64,000 nucleotides of DNA from positions 310,001-374,000 of the forward strand of contig NZ_JYLI01000001.1 in NCBI RefSeq assembly GCF_001439785.1, read 5' to 3'. This document shows, piece by piece, positions 37,124-46,767 of this stretch. The translations under genes and the position numbers were made by a program. This DNA is from Pseudomonas poae. GTDB lineage: Bacteria > Pseudomonadota > Gammaproteobacteria > Pseudomonadales > Pseudomonadaceae. Below the pieces are notes generated by a model. That model made no database searches. It was not told where the DNA came from and saw only the letters and a program-made list of their open reading frames with translations. Every line of letters begins with the position of its first letter. Position 1 is the stretch's first letter.

Positions 37124-38770
37124 ATGAAAAAACCTGTCTCGTTGGCGATGCGTATCGGCCTGGGCTTCGCTTCCACCCTGTCATTGCTGGTGCTGATTAC
37201 CGCCGTGGGTATCCAGCGCGTGGGCTTTATCGACAGCACGCTCAAGGACGTTGCCGAAAAAGCCGCCGTGGCTCAGCGCTATGCCATTAATTTCCGCGGC
37301 AGCGTGCATAACCGCGCCATTGCCATTCGCGATGCGGTACTGGTCACCGACGAGACCGCGCTCAATCGGCACCTGGCCGAGATCGACCAGCTCAAGCGCG
37401 ACTACCAGGACGCCGCCGTGCCGCTTGATCGTCTGTTCGGCAACGGCGGCGCCAGCACCGAGGAAGCCCGACTGCTGAGCGATATCAAGGCCATCGAGAC
37501 ACAGACCCTGGCATCCTCGGAGCGCGTCATCAGCCTGCGCCGCGCCAATGACATCGCTGGCGCACAGGCGCTGTTGCTGGCGCAGAGCTCAGATCTCTAT
37601 TCCGAGTGGCTCAAACGCGTCAATGCGTTGATCGATTTTGAAGAGGCGCGGATCCGGCACCAGCTTGACTCGGTGCAGAGCGCAGCGAGCAATTTCGCGG
37701 TGTTGATGCTGTTGGCCAGCGCCGTGGCGATTGTCTTGAGCGTGCTGGTGTCGTTGCTGATCATCCGCAAGGTCAAGGCCACCCTCGGCGCCGAGCCCGA
37801 AGAAGTGGCCGAAGCGATCCGTCGCCTGGCCCAGGGTGACTTGAACCAGAGCATCGACACCCGTCACCCCGACAGCGTCATGGGCATTCTTAAAAATGCC
37901 CTGATTCGCCTGGGCGACACCATCACCGAAGTGCGCGCGTCGGCACAGGCGCTGCGTGATTCGTCGGTGACCCTGTTGTCTGCGTCCGGCGAAAACCGCC
38001 AGCAGATCACACTGCAAACCAGCGAAGCCCAGCACGTGGCCGCCGCCATTACGCAAATGGCCGCATCGGTCAATGAAGTATCGGGCTACGCCTCGGCAGC
38101 CGCCAGGGCCACCCTGCAGGCCGATGCCGAAGTCAACAGCGGCCACCGTCTGGTGGGTGAAGTGAGCGTGGCGATTGAAGAACTGGCACAAATTCTCGAA
38201 CAGGCCACTACCCGCGTCAATCAGGTATCCAGTGACAGCGAAAGCATCGAAACGGTGATTGAGGTGATCAACGCGATTGCCGCGCAAACCAACCTGCTCG
38301 CCCTGAACGCCGCCATTGAAGCCGCCCGCGCCGGGGAACATGGCCGCGGCTTTGCGGTAGTCGCCGACGAAGTGCGCTCGCTCGCGACCCGCACTCAGGA
38401 GTCCACCCAGGAAATCCGCGACATGATCGGCAAACTGCAAAGCGGCACTCAGAGCGCCGCCGACATCATGCAGCGCAGCCGCGCCCTGGCCCAGACCACG
38501 GTCGGCCAGACTCGCGATTCGCAAGCGTCGCTGGGCAAGATCAGCCAGGAAGTCGGCGCGATCAATACCATGAACGCGCAGATCGCCAGCGCCTCGGTGC
38601 AGCAGAGCGCCGCCGCTGAAGAAGTTGCGCAGAACGTCACGCGTATCCACAGCTCCACCGTACAGTCGGCTGCTGGCTCCGAAGTAGTGGCGAACGCCAA
38701 CCAGGAACTGGCGGAACTGGCGGACAGGTTGAGCACCAAGGTAGCCTTTTTCAGCGTGGCGAGCCGCTGA
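37124..38770 (+). CDS. Methyl-accepting chemotaxis protein with four-helix-bundle sensor
   Basis: A 548-residue receptor. Transmembrane helix 1 is at about 12-32, a periplasmic four-helix-bundle (4HB_MCP) sensor follows to about 188, transmembrane helix 2 is at about 190-212, then a HAMP segment (about 215-265) and the cytoplasmic signalling domain. The hairpin tip has the conserved core [20 protein letters not shown] and [15 protein letters not shown]. It should signal to CheA/CheW to bias flagellar rotation. The ligand is unknown. The C-terminus SVASR has no CheR-binding pentapeptide of the NWETF type. Confidence 0.92.
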   Translation: MKKPVSLAMRIGLGFASTLSLLVLITAVGIQRVGFIDSTLKDVAEKAAVAQRYAINFRGSVHNRAIAIRDAVLVTDETALNRHLAEIDQLKRDYQDAAVPLDRLFGNGGASTEEARLLSDIKAIETQTLASSERVISLRRANDIAGAQALLLAQSSDLYSEWLKRVNALIDFEEARIRHQLDSVQSAASNFAVLMLLASAVAIVLSVLVSLLIIRKVKATLGAEPEEVAEAIRRLAQGDLNQSIDTRHPDSVMGILKNALIRLGDTITEVRASAQALRDSSVTLLSASGENRQQITLQTSEAQHVAAAITQMAASVNEVSGYASAAARATLQADAEVNSGHRLVGEVSVAIEELAQILEQATTRVNQVSSDSESIETVIEVINAIAAQTNLLALNAAIEAARAGEHGRGFAVVADEVRSLATRTQESTQEIRDMIGKLQSGTQSAADIMQRSRALAQTTVGQTRDSQASLGKISQEVGAINTMNAQIASASVQQSAAAEEVAQNVTRIHSSTVQSAAGSEVVANANQELAELADRLSTKVAFFSVASR

Positions 38771-38804
38771 CCGCCAAAGGTTTGCCACGGTTGGGCAGCG
38801 GGCT

Positions 38805-39290
38805 TTACGGCTGCCTGGCCCGGCGTTTTTTGGCCTTGAGGTTGTCTGAAAACTTTTTGTACAGCGCTCTGACGAGCGTTCGTTGAGCGCGCATTTCGCG
38901 GCAGGCGTACCGCATCTCTCGATGCCGGTCCGTGTTGAGCAAAAGTAACCCCAGCAGCGGAAATACAACGCCCAGGGAAAATGCCAGGCGGTGCGGACAG
39001 TCGTCCAAGGTCGGCAGGACCAGCAAAAGGCAAACGGCGAAATAGCAAGCCATCCAGCCTGCGGCCCATTTACGCCCGCGTGCAATCATCCCATTGAGAA
39101 ACACCACAGCAGCCGTCAACACGAGCACTACCCATCTGGACACTTCCGTTCTGAGCGCCGGATCGAGCTTGCGCAAATACACCGGTTCATTAAGCACAAT
39201 CACAGAGGCGCCGGAAAGGACAGCCATGAACAGAGTGCCTACGAACACAGGAAGGTAGCGGATGACAACGCTCACCGTTGAATCATTCAT
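38805..39290 (-). CDS. Small four-helix membrane protein of unknown function
   Basis: A 161-residue protein with four predicted transmembrane segments (about 10-30, 48-68, 75-92 and 100-120) and a strongly basic C-terminal tail (KKFSDNLKAKKRRARQP) expected in the cytoplasm. I do not recognise a family. Codon use is like its neighbours. It converges on the chemoreceptor gene with a 34-nt gap. Confidence 0.65.
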   Translation of the reverse strand: MNDSTVSVVIRYLPVFVGTLFMAVLSGASVIVLNEPVYLRKLDPALRTEVSRWVVLVLTAAVVFLNGMIARGRKWAAGWMACYFAVCLLLVLPTLDDCPHRLAFSLGVVFPLLGLLLLNTDRHREMRYACREMRAQRTLVRALYKKFSDNLKAKKRRARQP

Positions 39291-39525
39291 TGCGCGCAGT
39301 GAAGCTTAGCCACACACACCGGCGTGATCGTTGCACCGCCGTGCAGGACGCGTCTGCGCGGGCAATGGATGCGGGGAAAACCCTCCCTGAATACGCTGAA
39401 AGTCACTCCTTTACTCCTCACCTTACAAGAGCGCAGAGGGTAAAGAATCCATCATGTACAAGAATGTAGGAGAAGTTCCTTTTTGCCGGAGGGCACTTCC
39501 CGTTATCTTTTTTTTGGCCGTCTGA
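39291..39525. other. intergenic region with no clear element
   Basis: A 235-bp gap between two minus-strand genes. T-tracts are present at about 39478 and 39509-39516, but no convincing hairpin or small gene was found. Confidence 0.5.
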
Positions 39526-40188
39526 TCAATCGTAGGAATCGGAAAGTACGAGCGCCGCGGCGAGTTCTTCACGGGTCCGGCTGATGATGGCGCCTGCCGC
39601 GAGCAACGCTTCAACGGCATTGACGCCTCCCTCCGGCGTGATGGCACGGCAGGCCGGCAGATGCAGCACCACCGCCAGACCCGCCTTGAGCAGTTGCAGG
39701 GCGGTGGTCTTCACGCAGTAGTCCAGGGCCAGGCCGCCGACGATTACCCGCTGCACGCTGTGGGCCTTGAGGTACTCGATGACGCCCGTGGAGAGTTTGT
39801 CATGCAGATCGTGATAGCAGGCGCCGTAGGGGTGCAGGTCGGGCTCGACGCCTTTCCAGACGAAGTAATCGTAGTCGTAGGGCGTGGGCAGTTCATCCAG
39901 CAGGGTGAAGCCCTCGGTGCCAGGCACACAGTGGTTGACCCAGGTGACATCGGCATGCGCCAGGCCCGTGGGTTGCAGCATGTCGCTGTGCCGGGACACT
40001 ACCCAGGGTGCGTGCGGAGTGTGTGCGTCCTTGCTGCCAATACGATGACCGGCAAGGCTGGCCATGTAGTTGAGCTCGGCGCCGATCTGGTCACCGCCGG
40101 CCACTGGCAACTCATTGGGGCACAGTGGCGTGAAGCTTTTCTGGGCGTCGACGTCGAATGAGGCGATGGCGATTTTTGCGAGCGGCAT
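39526..40188 (-). CDS. pncA: Nicotinamidase (isochorismatase superfamily)
   Basis: A 220-residue cytoplasmic enzyme that hydrolyses nicotinamide to nicotinate for NAD salvage. The catalytic set is visible: D14 (FDVDAQ), K112 (VWKG) and nucleophile C158 (ALDYCVKTT). Metal ligands D54, H56 and H59 lie in KDAHTPH, and the loop NHCVPGTEGF is typical of nicotinamidases. ATG 40188 is chosen because it has CGGAGAA upstream, and the longer open frame runs antisense through the next gene. An acting amidase on a related substrate cannot be excluded. Confidence 0.8.
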   Translation of the reverse strand: MPLAKIAIASFDVDAQKSFTPLCPNELPVAGGDQIGAELNYMASLAGHRIGSKDAHTPHAPWVVSRHSDMLQPTGLAHADVTWVNHCVPGTEGFTLLDELPTPYDYDYFVWKGVEPDLHPYGACYHDLHDKLSTGVIEYLKAHSVQRVIVGGLALDYCVKTTALQLLKAGLAVVLHLPACRAITPEGGVNAVEALLAAGAIISRTREELAAALVLSDSYD

Positions 40189-40333
40189 GGCGGTTCTCCG
40201 GTGGCCAGGCAAGAAGCGTACAGGGGTCTGTTTTTTGATCACAGTTTTGCCGATTGAAAGCCTGACGGTCAGGTAAGATAGCGCCGTTTGGCACAGCCTG
40301 CCCGTTGTGCCCGCCAACCCAAGTCGACTGCCC

Positions 40334-41113
40334 ATGCCCTTCGAACTCAGTGTAGACCTCACCACCCTGGCCCTCCTCGCCGTGGTTGCCTTTATCGCCG
40401 GCTTTATCGACGCCATCGCCGGCGGTGGTGGCCTGCTTACCACCCCTGCCCTGCTCACGGCCGGCATGCCGCCGCACCTGGTGCTGGGCACCAATAAGCT
40501 GAGCTCGACCTTCGGCTCGGCCACCGCCAGCTTCACCTTCTACCGGCGCAAGCTGTTCCATCCGCGCCAATGGGTGCACGCCATTGTCGGCACATTGGTC
40601 GGTGCATTGACCGGCGCCGTGGTCGCGCACTACCTGCCTGCCGAAACCCTGAACAAGATGCTCCCGGTGATCGTCTTCGCCTGCGGTGTGTATCTGCTGT
40701 TCGGCGGCACGCCCAAGGCGCCGCTGGACGCCGATGCACCGATCAGGAAAAAATGGCAAGCCACCCAGGGCTTCGGCCTGGGCTTTTACGACGGCGTGGC
40801 CGGGCCCGGCACCGGCGCGTTCTGGACCGTGAGCACGATGCTGCTGCACCCCATCGACCTGGTAAAAGCCAGCGGCGTGGCGCGCAGCATGAACTTCGTC
40901 AGCAACGCGGCGGCGCTGACGGTGTTCATCATCAATGGGTCGGTGGACTGGATCGTCGGCCTGGCCATGGGCCTGTCGGTGATGTGCGGCGCGTTCTTTG
41001 GGGCACGCAGCGCAATCAGCGGCGGCGCCAGGTTCATTCGCCCGGTGTTCATCACCGTGGTGCTCGGTCTGACCGTGCGCCTAGCCTGGCAGCACTGGTT
41101 CGGCGTGGCCTAG
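40334..41113 (+). CDS. TSUP (TauE/SafE) family permease
   Basis: A 259-residue inner-membrane protein with about eight helices and the two family repeats: [20 protein letters not shown] near the N-terminus and [17 protein letters not shown] in the middle. Members move sulfite, sulfoacetate, taurine-derived or other anions. It resembles the YfcA subgroup, whose substrate is not settled. ATG 40334 (MPFELSV) is preferred over the in-frame upstream start at 40307. Its 3' end overlaps the tail of nudC by 33 nt. Confidence 0.85.
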   Translation: MPFELSVDLTTLALLAVVAFIAGFIDAIAGGGGLLTTPALLTAGMPPHLVLGTNKLSSTFGSATASFTFYRRKLFHPRQWVHAIVGTLVGALTGAVVAHYLPAETLNKMLPVIVFACGVYLLFGGTPKAPLDADAPIRKKWQATQGFGLGFYDGVAGPGTGAFWTVSTMLLHPIDLVKASGVARSMNFVSNAAALTVFIINGSVDWIVGLAMGLSVMCGAFFGARSAISGGARFIRPVFITVVLGLTVRLAWQHWFGVA

Positions 41114-41914
41114 GCGACGGGCCAGGTACAGGTCGATGAGATAGCGCGCAATCGAGCGCGACGCCGGCAACGGCGGCAATGCGTGGATATTGAACCACTG
41201 CGCGTCCTCTATCTCGTCGGCCTGGGGCACGATCTCGCCGCCGGCGTATTCGGCATGAAAGCCCAGCATCATCGAGTGGGGAAACGGCCAGCATTGGCTG
41301 CCCATGTACTGAATGTTCTTCACCTCCACCTGCACCTCTTCACGCACCTCGCGGATCAGGCATTCCTCGGCCGACTCGCCCGGCTCGGCAAACCCCGCCA
41401 GCGTGCTATACACCCCCGTGACAAAGCGCGGTGACCGCGCCAGCAGAATCTCATCGCCGCGCGTCACCAGCACGATCATGCTCGGCGAAATACGCGGGTA
41501 ACTGCGCAAATCGCAGGGCTCGCAGAACATTGCGCGCTCGCGTGGCACCTGCACCATGGCCTGACCGCAGCTGCCGCAGAAACGGTGCTCACGCGCCCAC
41601 GTGCCGATTTGCGCCGCGTAACCAAGCACCTTGTACACGGTGTGATCGCCCTGCAGCATGAAGCCGCGCAGGCCCTGCCAACTGCAGCCCGGCACCTGGG
41701 CGGCGCTGTTGAGCTCCAGCAGATACACCGGCTCGCCGTCGAGGAGACCGATGCCATGCTCGGCGAACACCGACAGCTCCTGGCGCTTGAGCCAGTCACG
41801 CGGAAACAGCGGACCATTGGCGTCATGTAAAAAGCCCTCGCGGCTGCGCGCAATAGCCCAGCCACCGGGGGCGTCGTTGTCCAGCAGCGTGTTGGTAATC
41901 CAGCCTGGGGTCAT
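41081..41914 (-). CDS. nudC: NudC, NADH pyrophosphatase / NAD-RNA decapping enzyme
   Basis: A 277-residue Nudix hydrolase that splits NAD(H) to NMN(H) and AMP and removes NAD caps from RNA. The zinc ribbon is C113/C116 and C131/C134. The Nudix box starts at G174 ([20 protein letters not shown]), and the NADH-specific motif reads SQCWPFPHS (206-214), with Cys in place of the usual Pro. ATG 41914 is used; it lies 5 nt after the stop of the upstream crotonase gene, so the two are probably one operon. Confidence 0.92.
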   Translation of the reverse strand: MTPGWITNTLLDNDAPGGWAIARSREGFLHDANGPLFPRDWLKRQELSVFAEHGIGLLDGEPVYLLELNSAAQVPGCSWQGLRGFMLQGDHTVYKVLGYAAQIGTWAREHRFCGSCGQAMVQVPRERAMFCEPCDLRSYPRISPSMIVLVTRGDEILLARSPRFVTGVYSTLAGFAEPGESAEECLIREVREEVQVEVKNIQYMGSQCWPFPHSMMLGFHAEYAGGEIVPQADEIEDAQWFNIHALPPLPASRSIARYLIDLYLARRLGHAEPVLPG

Positions 41915-41919
41915 GTCAG

Positions 41920-42732
41920 TCAATCCACAAAGTCGGGTTTCTGTTTACTCATGTGTGCCGCGATGGCCACGCGCAAATCGTTGGATTGCAACATAGCCGC
42001 GTTCCAGGTGGCAACGTATTCCAGACCGTCATTGATGCTGTGGTCACGCATGTAGCTGATCATGGCCTTGGTGCCGGTTACGGCAATCGGCGATTTGGCG
42101 GCGATCTCGCGGGCAATCTCCAGGACCCCCGCCAGCAGGCTTGCATGATCGGGATACACGCGGTTCACCAGACCGATGCTGCGCGCTTCTTCGGCGCCGA
42201 ACTGACGGCCGGTATAGGCCAGTTCGCGCAGCATGCCGTCACCGACGATGCGCGGCAGGCGTTGCAGGGTGCCGACATCGGCGGCCATGCCAATGTCGAC
42301 TTCCTTGATGGAGAACTGCGCATCCTCGGCGGCGTAACGCATGTCGCAGGCGCTGATCAGGTCGATGGCACCGCCGATGCAGTAGCCCTGGATCGCCGCC
42401 AGCACCGGCTTGCGGCAGTTGTCCACCGCATTGAACGAGGCTTGCAGCTCGAGGATCTTGCGCCGCAGCAGGCGCGCGTTGCGGCCCACATCCTTGCCCA
42501 GGTCATTGGCCACCTGGGCCAGCATCATCAAATCGATACCCGACGAGAAATGCTTGCCGGCACCGCTGAGTACCACGGCGCGCACGGCGTCGGTGTCTTC
42601 GACCCATTGGAATATCTCGATGATTTCACGCCAGAACGCCGCGTTCATCGCGTTGATCTTTTCCGGGCGGTTGATCTGCACATGGGCAACGTTGCCGTTG
42701 AGCTCAACAACGAAGGCTTGGTATTCGGACAT
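41920..42732 (-). CDS. Crotonase, delta(3,5)-delta(2,4)-dienoyl-CoA isomerase-like
   Basis: A 270-residue crotonase-fold enzyme. It resembles mitochondrial ECH1 far more than housekeeping enoyl-CoA hydratases: [25 protein letters not shown], and the catalytic segment [18 protein letters not shown] with E144 and D152 spaced as E196/D204 of ECH1. ECH1 enzymes shift double bonds in 3,5-dienoyl-CoAs during beta-oxidation of unsaturated fatty acids. The start ATG 42732 (MSEYQAF) begins the conserved region; the 50-residue extension upstream is not coding. It is followed closely by nudC. Confidence 0.85.
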   Translation of the reverse strand: MSEYQAFVVELNGNVAHVQINRPEKINAMNAAFWREIIEIFQWVEDTDAVRAVVLSGAGKHFSSGIDLMMLAQVANDLGKDVGRNARLLRRKILELQASFNAVDNCRKPVLAAIQGYCIGGAIDLISACDMRYAAEDAQFSIKEVDIGMAADVGTLQRLPRIVGDGMLRELAYTGRQFGAEEARSIGLVNRVYPDHASLLAGVLEIAREIAAKSPIAVTGTKAMISYMRDHSINDGLEYVATWNAAMLQSNDLRVAIAAHMSKQKPDFVD

Positions 42733-42936
42733 GGCAGTGATCCCTGACTGACGATTGATAAGGGCCAGACTATAACAAGGCTGCGCAAGGGCGCATCGGC
42801 CAAAAGCCGGACGCGCACTTATCGGCGCCATGGGCACGGGCCCGCCTGGAAAACGCTGGATAAAACTCCGCGCACCCGCCATCCTTCGCGCATCAAGCCG
42901 CTCGCTCGCGGCGCTCCACGCTCAAAGGACCTGCCC

Positions 42937-43491
42937 ATGCACAGCCAACCCCTGGCCCTGGTCGATTTCGACTTCATCGACGAAACCCTGCTCAAATACG
43001 GCGACGACCACTCGGTACTCAACCTGGCCGAACTCGACGGTTACTTCACCGCGCTGGTGTCGAGCCCGTCCCGGGTGGACGTCGGCGAGTGGTTCCCGGC
43101 GATCTGGGGCGGGCACAACCCGGCCTGGGAAAGCGCGGACGAGGCTCAGCGTTTCCTGGAACTGTGTGTACGCCACATGAATACCCTCGCAGGCCAATTG
43201 GCTAACGACGCGCAGGGGTTCAAAGCCCGTTTCGATGACACCGAACATCAGGGCCACACCCTGACCCTCGCCGAAGAATGGTGCTTTGGCTACATCCGTG
43301 GCGCGGCCATCGCCAACTGGCCTGACCTGCCGCCCGAACAAGCCGCGCACCTGGAAAAAATTGCCCTGTGCGCCGAGCAGGACAACTTCGAGCTGCCAGT
43401 CGACCTCGATGCACGGGCGCACCAGCAGCGCGTCAGCGAGATCGAACCGGCCGCGCGGGCCCTGCACGATTACTGGCTGGCCTTGCGCTAA
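42937..43491 (+). CDS. UPF0149 (YgfB/YecA-like) family protein
   Basis: A 184-residue acidic cytoplasmic protein of the UPF0149 fold, seen in DELDGYFTALVSSP-like wording (AELDGYFTALVSSP), EWFPAIWGG and EEWCFGYIRGAA. It lacks the C-terminal SEC-C zinc motif of YecA. Function is not established for this form. The 204-bp gap upstream shows no recognised promoter. Confidence 0.75.
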   Translation: MHSQPLALVDFDFIDETLLKYGDDHSVLNLAELDGYFTALVSSPSRVDVGEWFPAIWGGHNPAWESADEAQRFLELCVRHMNTLAGQLANDAQGFKARFDDTEHQGHTLTLAEEWCFGYIRGAAIANWPDLPPEQAAHLEKIALCAEQDNFELPVDLDARAHQQRVSEIEPAARALHDYWLALR

Positions 43492-43581
43492 GCCTCGACA
43501 AGCACCGCTGCTTTGGCCGATTATTCGGGTCCGCCCGTCGGCCACTCCGTGCCACCTTGCCTTGATCAGGAGCCTTGCACC

Positions 43582-44838
43582 TTGAGTTCGCAGAAAACCG
43601 TGACCGTTACCCCACCCAGTTCCCCCCTGAACGGCAAGGTCGCGCCCCCTGGCTCCAAATCCATCACCAACCGCGCCTTGCTACTGGCCGCCCTGGCCAA
43701 CGGCACCAGTCGCCTGACCGGCGCGCTGAAAAGCGATGACACCCGGCATATGTCGGTGGCATTGCGCGAGATGGGCGTGACCATCGACGAGCCGGATGAC
43801 ACCACCTTTGTGGTCACCGGGTCCGGCAGGCTGCAACGGCCGGCACAGCCTTTATTCCTCGGCAATGCCGGCACAGCGATGCGCTTTCTCACCGCCGCCG
43901 TGGCCACCGTGCAAGGCAGCGTCGTGCTGGACGGCGACGCCTACATGCAAAAACGTCCGATCGGCCCACTGCTGACCACCCTTGGCCAGAACGGCATCCA
44001 GGTCGACAGCCCCACCGGCTGCCCGCCGGTGACCGTACACGGTGTGGGCAAGGTGCAGGCCAAGCGCTTCGAGATCGACGGCGGTTTGTCCAGCCAGTAC
44101 GTCTCGGCGCTGCTGATGCTGGCGGCGTGTGGAGAAGCACCGATTGAAGTGGCACTCACCGGCAAGGACATCGGCGCCCGTGGCTACGTGGACTTGACCC
44201 TGGACTGCATGCGCGCATTCGGCGCACAGGTCGAGGTGGTCGACGACACCACCTGGCGCGTCGCCGCGACCGGCTACCGCGCCCATGACTACCTGATCGA
44301 GCCTGATGCGTCTGCCGCCACCTACCTGTGGGCGGCCGAAGTGTTAACCGGTGGCCGTATCGATATCGGCGTGGCTGCGCAGGATTTCACCCAGCCAGAC
44401 GCCAAGGCCCAGGCGGTAATCGCGCAGTTCCCGAACATGCCGACCACTGTGGTGGGTTCGCAGATGCAGGACGCGATCCCGACCCTCGCGGTACTGGCCG
44501 CCTTCAATAACACCCCGGTGCGCTTCACTGAACTGGCCAACCTGCGCGTGAAGGAATGTGACCGCGTACAGGCCCTGCACGACGGCCTCAACGAAATCCG
44601 CCCGGGCCTGGCGACCATTGAGGGCGACGACTTGCTGGTGGCCGCCGACCCGGCACTGGCTGGCACTTCTTGCAATGCGCTGATCGACACCCACGCTGAC
44701 CACCGCATCGCCATGTGCTTTGCGCTGGCGGGGCTGAAGGTCGCAGGCGTGCGCATCCAGGACCCGGACTGCGTGGCCAAGACCTATCCTGATTACTGGA
44801 AGGCTCTGGGCAGCCTGGGCGTTGCGCTGACCTATTAA
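43582..44838 (+). CDS. aroA: Stand-alone EPSP synthase (3-phosphoshikimate 1-carboxyvinyltransferase)
   Basis: A 418-residue enzyme that joins PEP and shikimate-3-phosphate in the shikimate pathway. Conserved parts are PPGSKSITNRALLL (K26, S27), LGNAGTAMR, RPIG, the QDAIPTLAVLAA aspartate, NLRVKECDR and ADHRIAMCF. The position equal to E. coli P101 is F102 (AMRFLTAA). Pseudomonads normally carry EPSP synthase fused to TyrA, so this would be an additional unfused copy. The start is taken as TTG 43582, with AGGAG 9 nt upstream; the frame stays open to an ATG at 43513, which would add 23 unrelated residues overlapping the end-region of the previous gene. Confidence 0.85.
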   Translation: MSSQKTVTVTPPSSPLNGKVAPPGSKSITNRALLLAALANGTSRLTGALKSDDTRHMSVALREMGVTIDEPDDTTFVVTGSGRLQRPAQPLFLGNAGTAMRFLTAAVATVQGSVVLDGDAYMQKRPIGPLLTTLGQNGIQVDSPTGCPPVTVHGVGKVQAKRFEIDGGLSSQYVSALLMLAACGEAPIEVALTGKDIGARGYVDLTLDCMRAFGAQVEVVDDTTWRVAATGYRAHDYLIEPDASAATYLWAAEVLTGGRIDIGVAAQDFTQPDAKAQAVIAQFPNMPTTVVGSQMQDAIPTLAVLAAFNNTPVRFTELANLRVKECDRVQALHDGLNEIRPGLATIEGDDLLVAADPALAGTSCNALIDTHADHRIAMCFALAGLKVAGVRIQDPDCVAKTYPDYWKALGSLGVALTY

Positions 44839-44870
44839 GTCGGCGGCGCCGCAATGGGGAGGGAATGCAC

Positions 44871-45260
44871 ATGACGATTCGCCAACCCTGCCCGCCCGGC
44901 GCCTGCATTTGCGCACGCGACCAACTGCTGCAGGCGCCGGGTGCCGACCTGCGGGTGCTTGGCCTGACGCGCCAGGAAGAAAAAAAGTTGCTTGCCCGGC
45001 TGGAAGACCTCAAGAGTTTGCAGGACCTGGAGCACATGCAGCAGCGGATGTATGAGCTGCTGGGCATTCGAGTGCATGTCGCGCCGGGGCATACCGAGGT
45101 CAGGAGCATGCGAGGGATTCAGATTGTCATCGACGAGTTGCCGGGGATGTGCCGCAAGACGCGGCAGGCAATTCCGGCGGCGATTCGTCGCGGGCTGGAG
45201 AAACGGCCGGAAATTGCTTATCGGTTGCTCGATGCTTATGACTTGTTTGGCCAAGGGTGA
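44871..45260 (+). CDS. Conserved hypothetical small protein
   Basis: A 129-residue protein. The N-terminus is rich in Cys (CPPGACICARDQ), followed by a helical charged segment and a basic C-terminal half. I do not recognise a family. ATG 44871 is chosen over 44865 because the GGGAGG site then has an 8-nt spacer. It begins 32 nt after aroA and may be co-transcribed. Its stop codon lies inside a perfect hairpin. Confidence 0.65.
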   Translation: MTIRQPCPPGACICARDQLLQAPGADLRVLGLTRQEEKKLLARLEDLKSLQDLEHMQQRMYELLGIRVHVAPGHTEVRSMRGIQIVIDELPGMCRKTRQAIPAAIRRGLEKRPEIAYRLLDAYDLFGQG

Positions 45261-45303
45261 TGGGTGTCTATCCGTTACCTGAATAACGGATAGACACCCA
45301 TCA
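45258..45303. terminator. perfect 20-bp hairpin between converging genes
   Basis: tgatgggtgtctatccgtta (45258-45277) and its exact complement (45284-45303) flank a 6-nt loop. The arms contain the stop codon of each converging gene. There is no T-run, so a bidirectional terminator or transcript-end protector is inferred. Confidence 0.65.
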
Positions 45304-46767
45304 CTCGCTTCCAGCGGAAGTAACCCCGTCCCAGCCCCCCCCCAGCGCCGCGATCAACTGAACACTCGCCACCAACCGCGTCTGCAGCAACGTCAATACC
45401 GTTCGCTCATTACTCAGCGCGGTCGCCTGCACCGTCACCACATCCAGATACGCAATCAACCCAGCCTTGTATTGGTTCTGCGTCAACCGCAACGACTCAC
45501 GCGCGGCGTCCAGCGCCTCGTTGCTGACCACCGCCTCGTCCTCGAGCACCTTGAGCTGCACCATGTAGTTTTCCACTTCACGGAAACCATCCAGCACCGT
45601 CTGGCGATACTTGGCCACGGTCTCGTCATAGGACGCCACGGTGCGATCAACCTCGGCCGAACGCTGACCGCCGTCGAACAGGGTCATCGCAAGCTTGGGC
45701 CCCACTGACCAGAAGCGGTTCGGCAAGCTGATCCAGTCGGCATAGGTGCTGCTGGTATACCCGCCCGCCAGGCTCAGGCTCAAGTCCGGGTAATAGGCGG
45801 CCTTGGCCACGCCGATATTGGCGTTGGCGGCGATCACCGAGCGTTCGGCCGAAGCGATGTCCGGACGCCGTTCGAGCAGTTGCGAGGGCAGGCTCACGGG
45901 GATTTGCGGCAACGCAGGAATGTCCTTGCTCACCGCCAGGTTGAAGTTGGCCGGGGCCTCGCCGATCAGCACGGCGATGGCGTTTTCCAGTTGCGCGCGC
46001 TGCCAGATCAGATCGATCAGGCTGGCCTGGGTGGTCTTGAGCTGGGTTTGTGCCTGGGCGACCGCGTCCTTGCCGGAGATACCGGCGCGGTATTGGTTTT
46101 CGGTCATCTGCAACGAGCGCTGATAGGTATCCAGCGTGGCTTGCAACAGGCGCGTCTGTTCATCCATCACGCGCAATTGCAGGTAGCTCTGCACCAGTTC
46201 CGATTGTTGGCTCAGGCGCATCGCGGCGAGATCCGCAGCGCTGGCTTCGGCGCTGGCTTCGTTGGCTTCCAGGCCCCGTCGCAACTTGCCCCACACGTCC
46301 GCCTCCCAGCTCACGCCCAACTGCGCGTTCAGGGTGTCGCGGATACCGCTGCTGGAACTGCTCAGGCTTGCGCTGCTGCTGCCGGTGCCCTGGCTCGCAC
46401 GCGTCTTGCCGACGCTCAGGTCGACGCTGGGGTAAAACGCGCCACGGGCGCTGCGCACCAGCGCCTGAGCCTGGCGGAAACGTGCTTCAGCCTGGGCCAC
46501 CGTCTGGTTGGACGTGTTGAGGCGCAGCACCAGGTCGTTCAACTGGCGGTCGCCGTACAGCTCCCACCAGGCGCCACGGGCCAGGGAATCGCTCGGCGTG
46601 GCCTGGCGCCAGCCCTGAGCTTCCTTGAACTGGGCCGGCTCGATGACCTCCGGGCGTTTGTAATCGGGGCCAATGGCACAAGCGCTGAGCAATAGACCGC
46701 ACAGCAGCAGGCTCGCCACGCGGGACCCACGGAACATGGCGCATTGGGCAAACGTTGAATCGGTCAT
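45301..46767 (-). CDS. opmB: OpmB-type outer-membrane efflux lipoprotein
   Basis: A 488-residue TolC/NodT-family channel. The signal ends in a lipobox LLSAC with lipidated C30, followed by IGPDYKRPEV, the usual start of these proteins. Two outer-membrane-efflux repeats follow, with long helical stretches. It completes a tripartite RND pump with MuxA, MuxB and MuxC. Its ATG overlaps the muxC stop by 4 nt, so it is the last gene of the operon. Confidence 0.9.
   Translation of the reverse strand: MTDSTFAQCAMFRGSRVASLLLCGLLLSACAIGPDYKRPEVIEPAQFKEAQGWRQATPSDSLARGAWWELYGDRQLNDLVLRLNTSNQTVAQAEARFRQAQALVRSARGAFYPSVDLSVGKTRASQGTGSSSASLSSSSSGIRDTLNAQLGVSWEADVWGKLRRGLEANEASAEASAADLAAMRLSQQSELVQSYLQLRVMDEQTRLLQATLDTYQRSLQMTENQYRAGISGKDAVAQAQTQLKTTQASLIDLIWQRAQLENAIAVLIGEAPANFNLAVSKDIPALPQIPVSLPSQLLERRPDIASAERSVIAANANIGVAKAAYYPDLSLSLAGGYTSSTYADWISLPNRFWSVGPKLAMTLFDGGQRSAEVDRTVASYDETVAKYRQTVLDGFREVENYMVQLKVLEDEAVVSNEALDAARESLRLTQNQYKAGLIAYLDVVTVQATALSNERTVLTLLQTRLVASVQLIAALGGGWDGVTSAGSE

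Noticed and set aside
38771..38830. Terminator between the chemoreceptor and the small membrane protein gene
   Set aside because: ggcagc/gctgcc can pair and a T-run follows later, but the run lies inside the neighbouring coding end and the stem is short.
39278..39469. 63-codon plus-strand open frame in an intergenic region
   Set aside because: No ribosome binding site and no motif; it begins inside the start of the minus-strand membrane protein gene.
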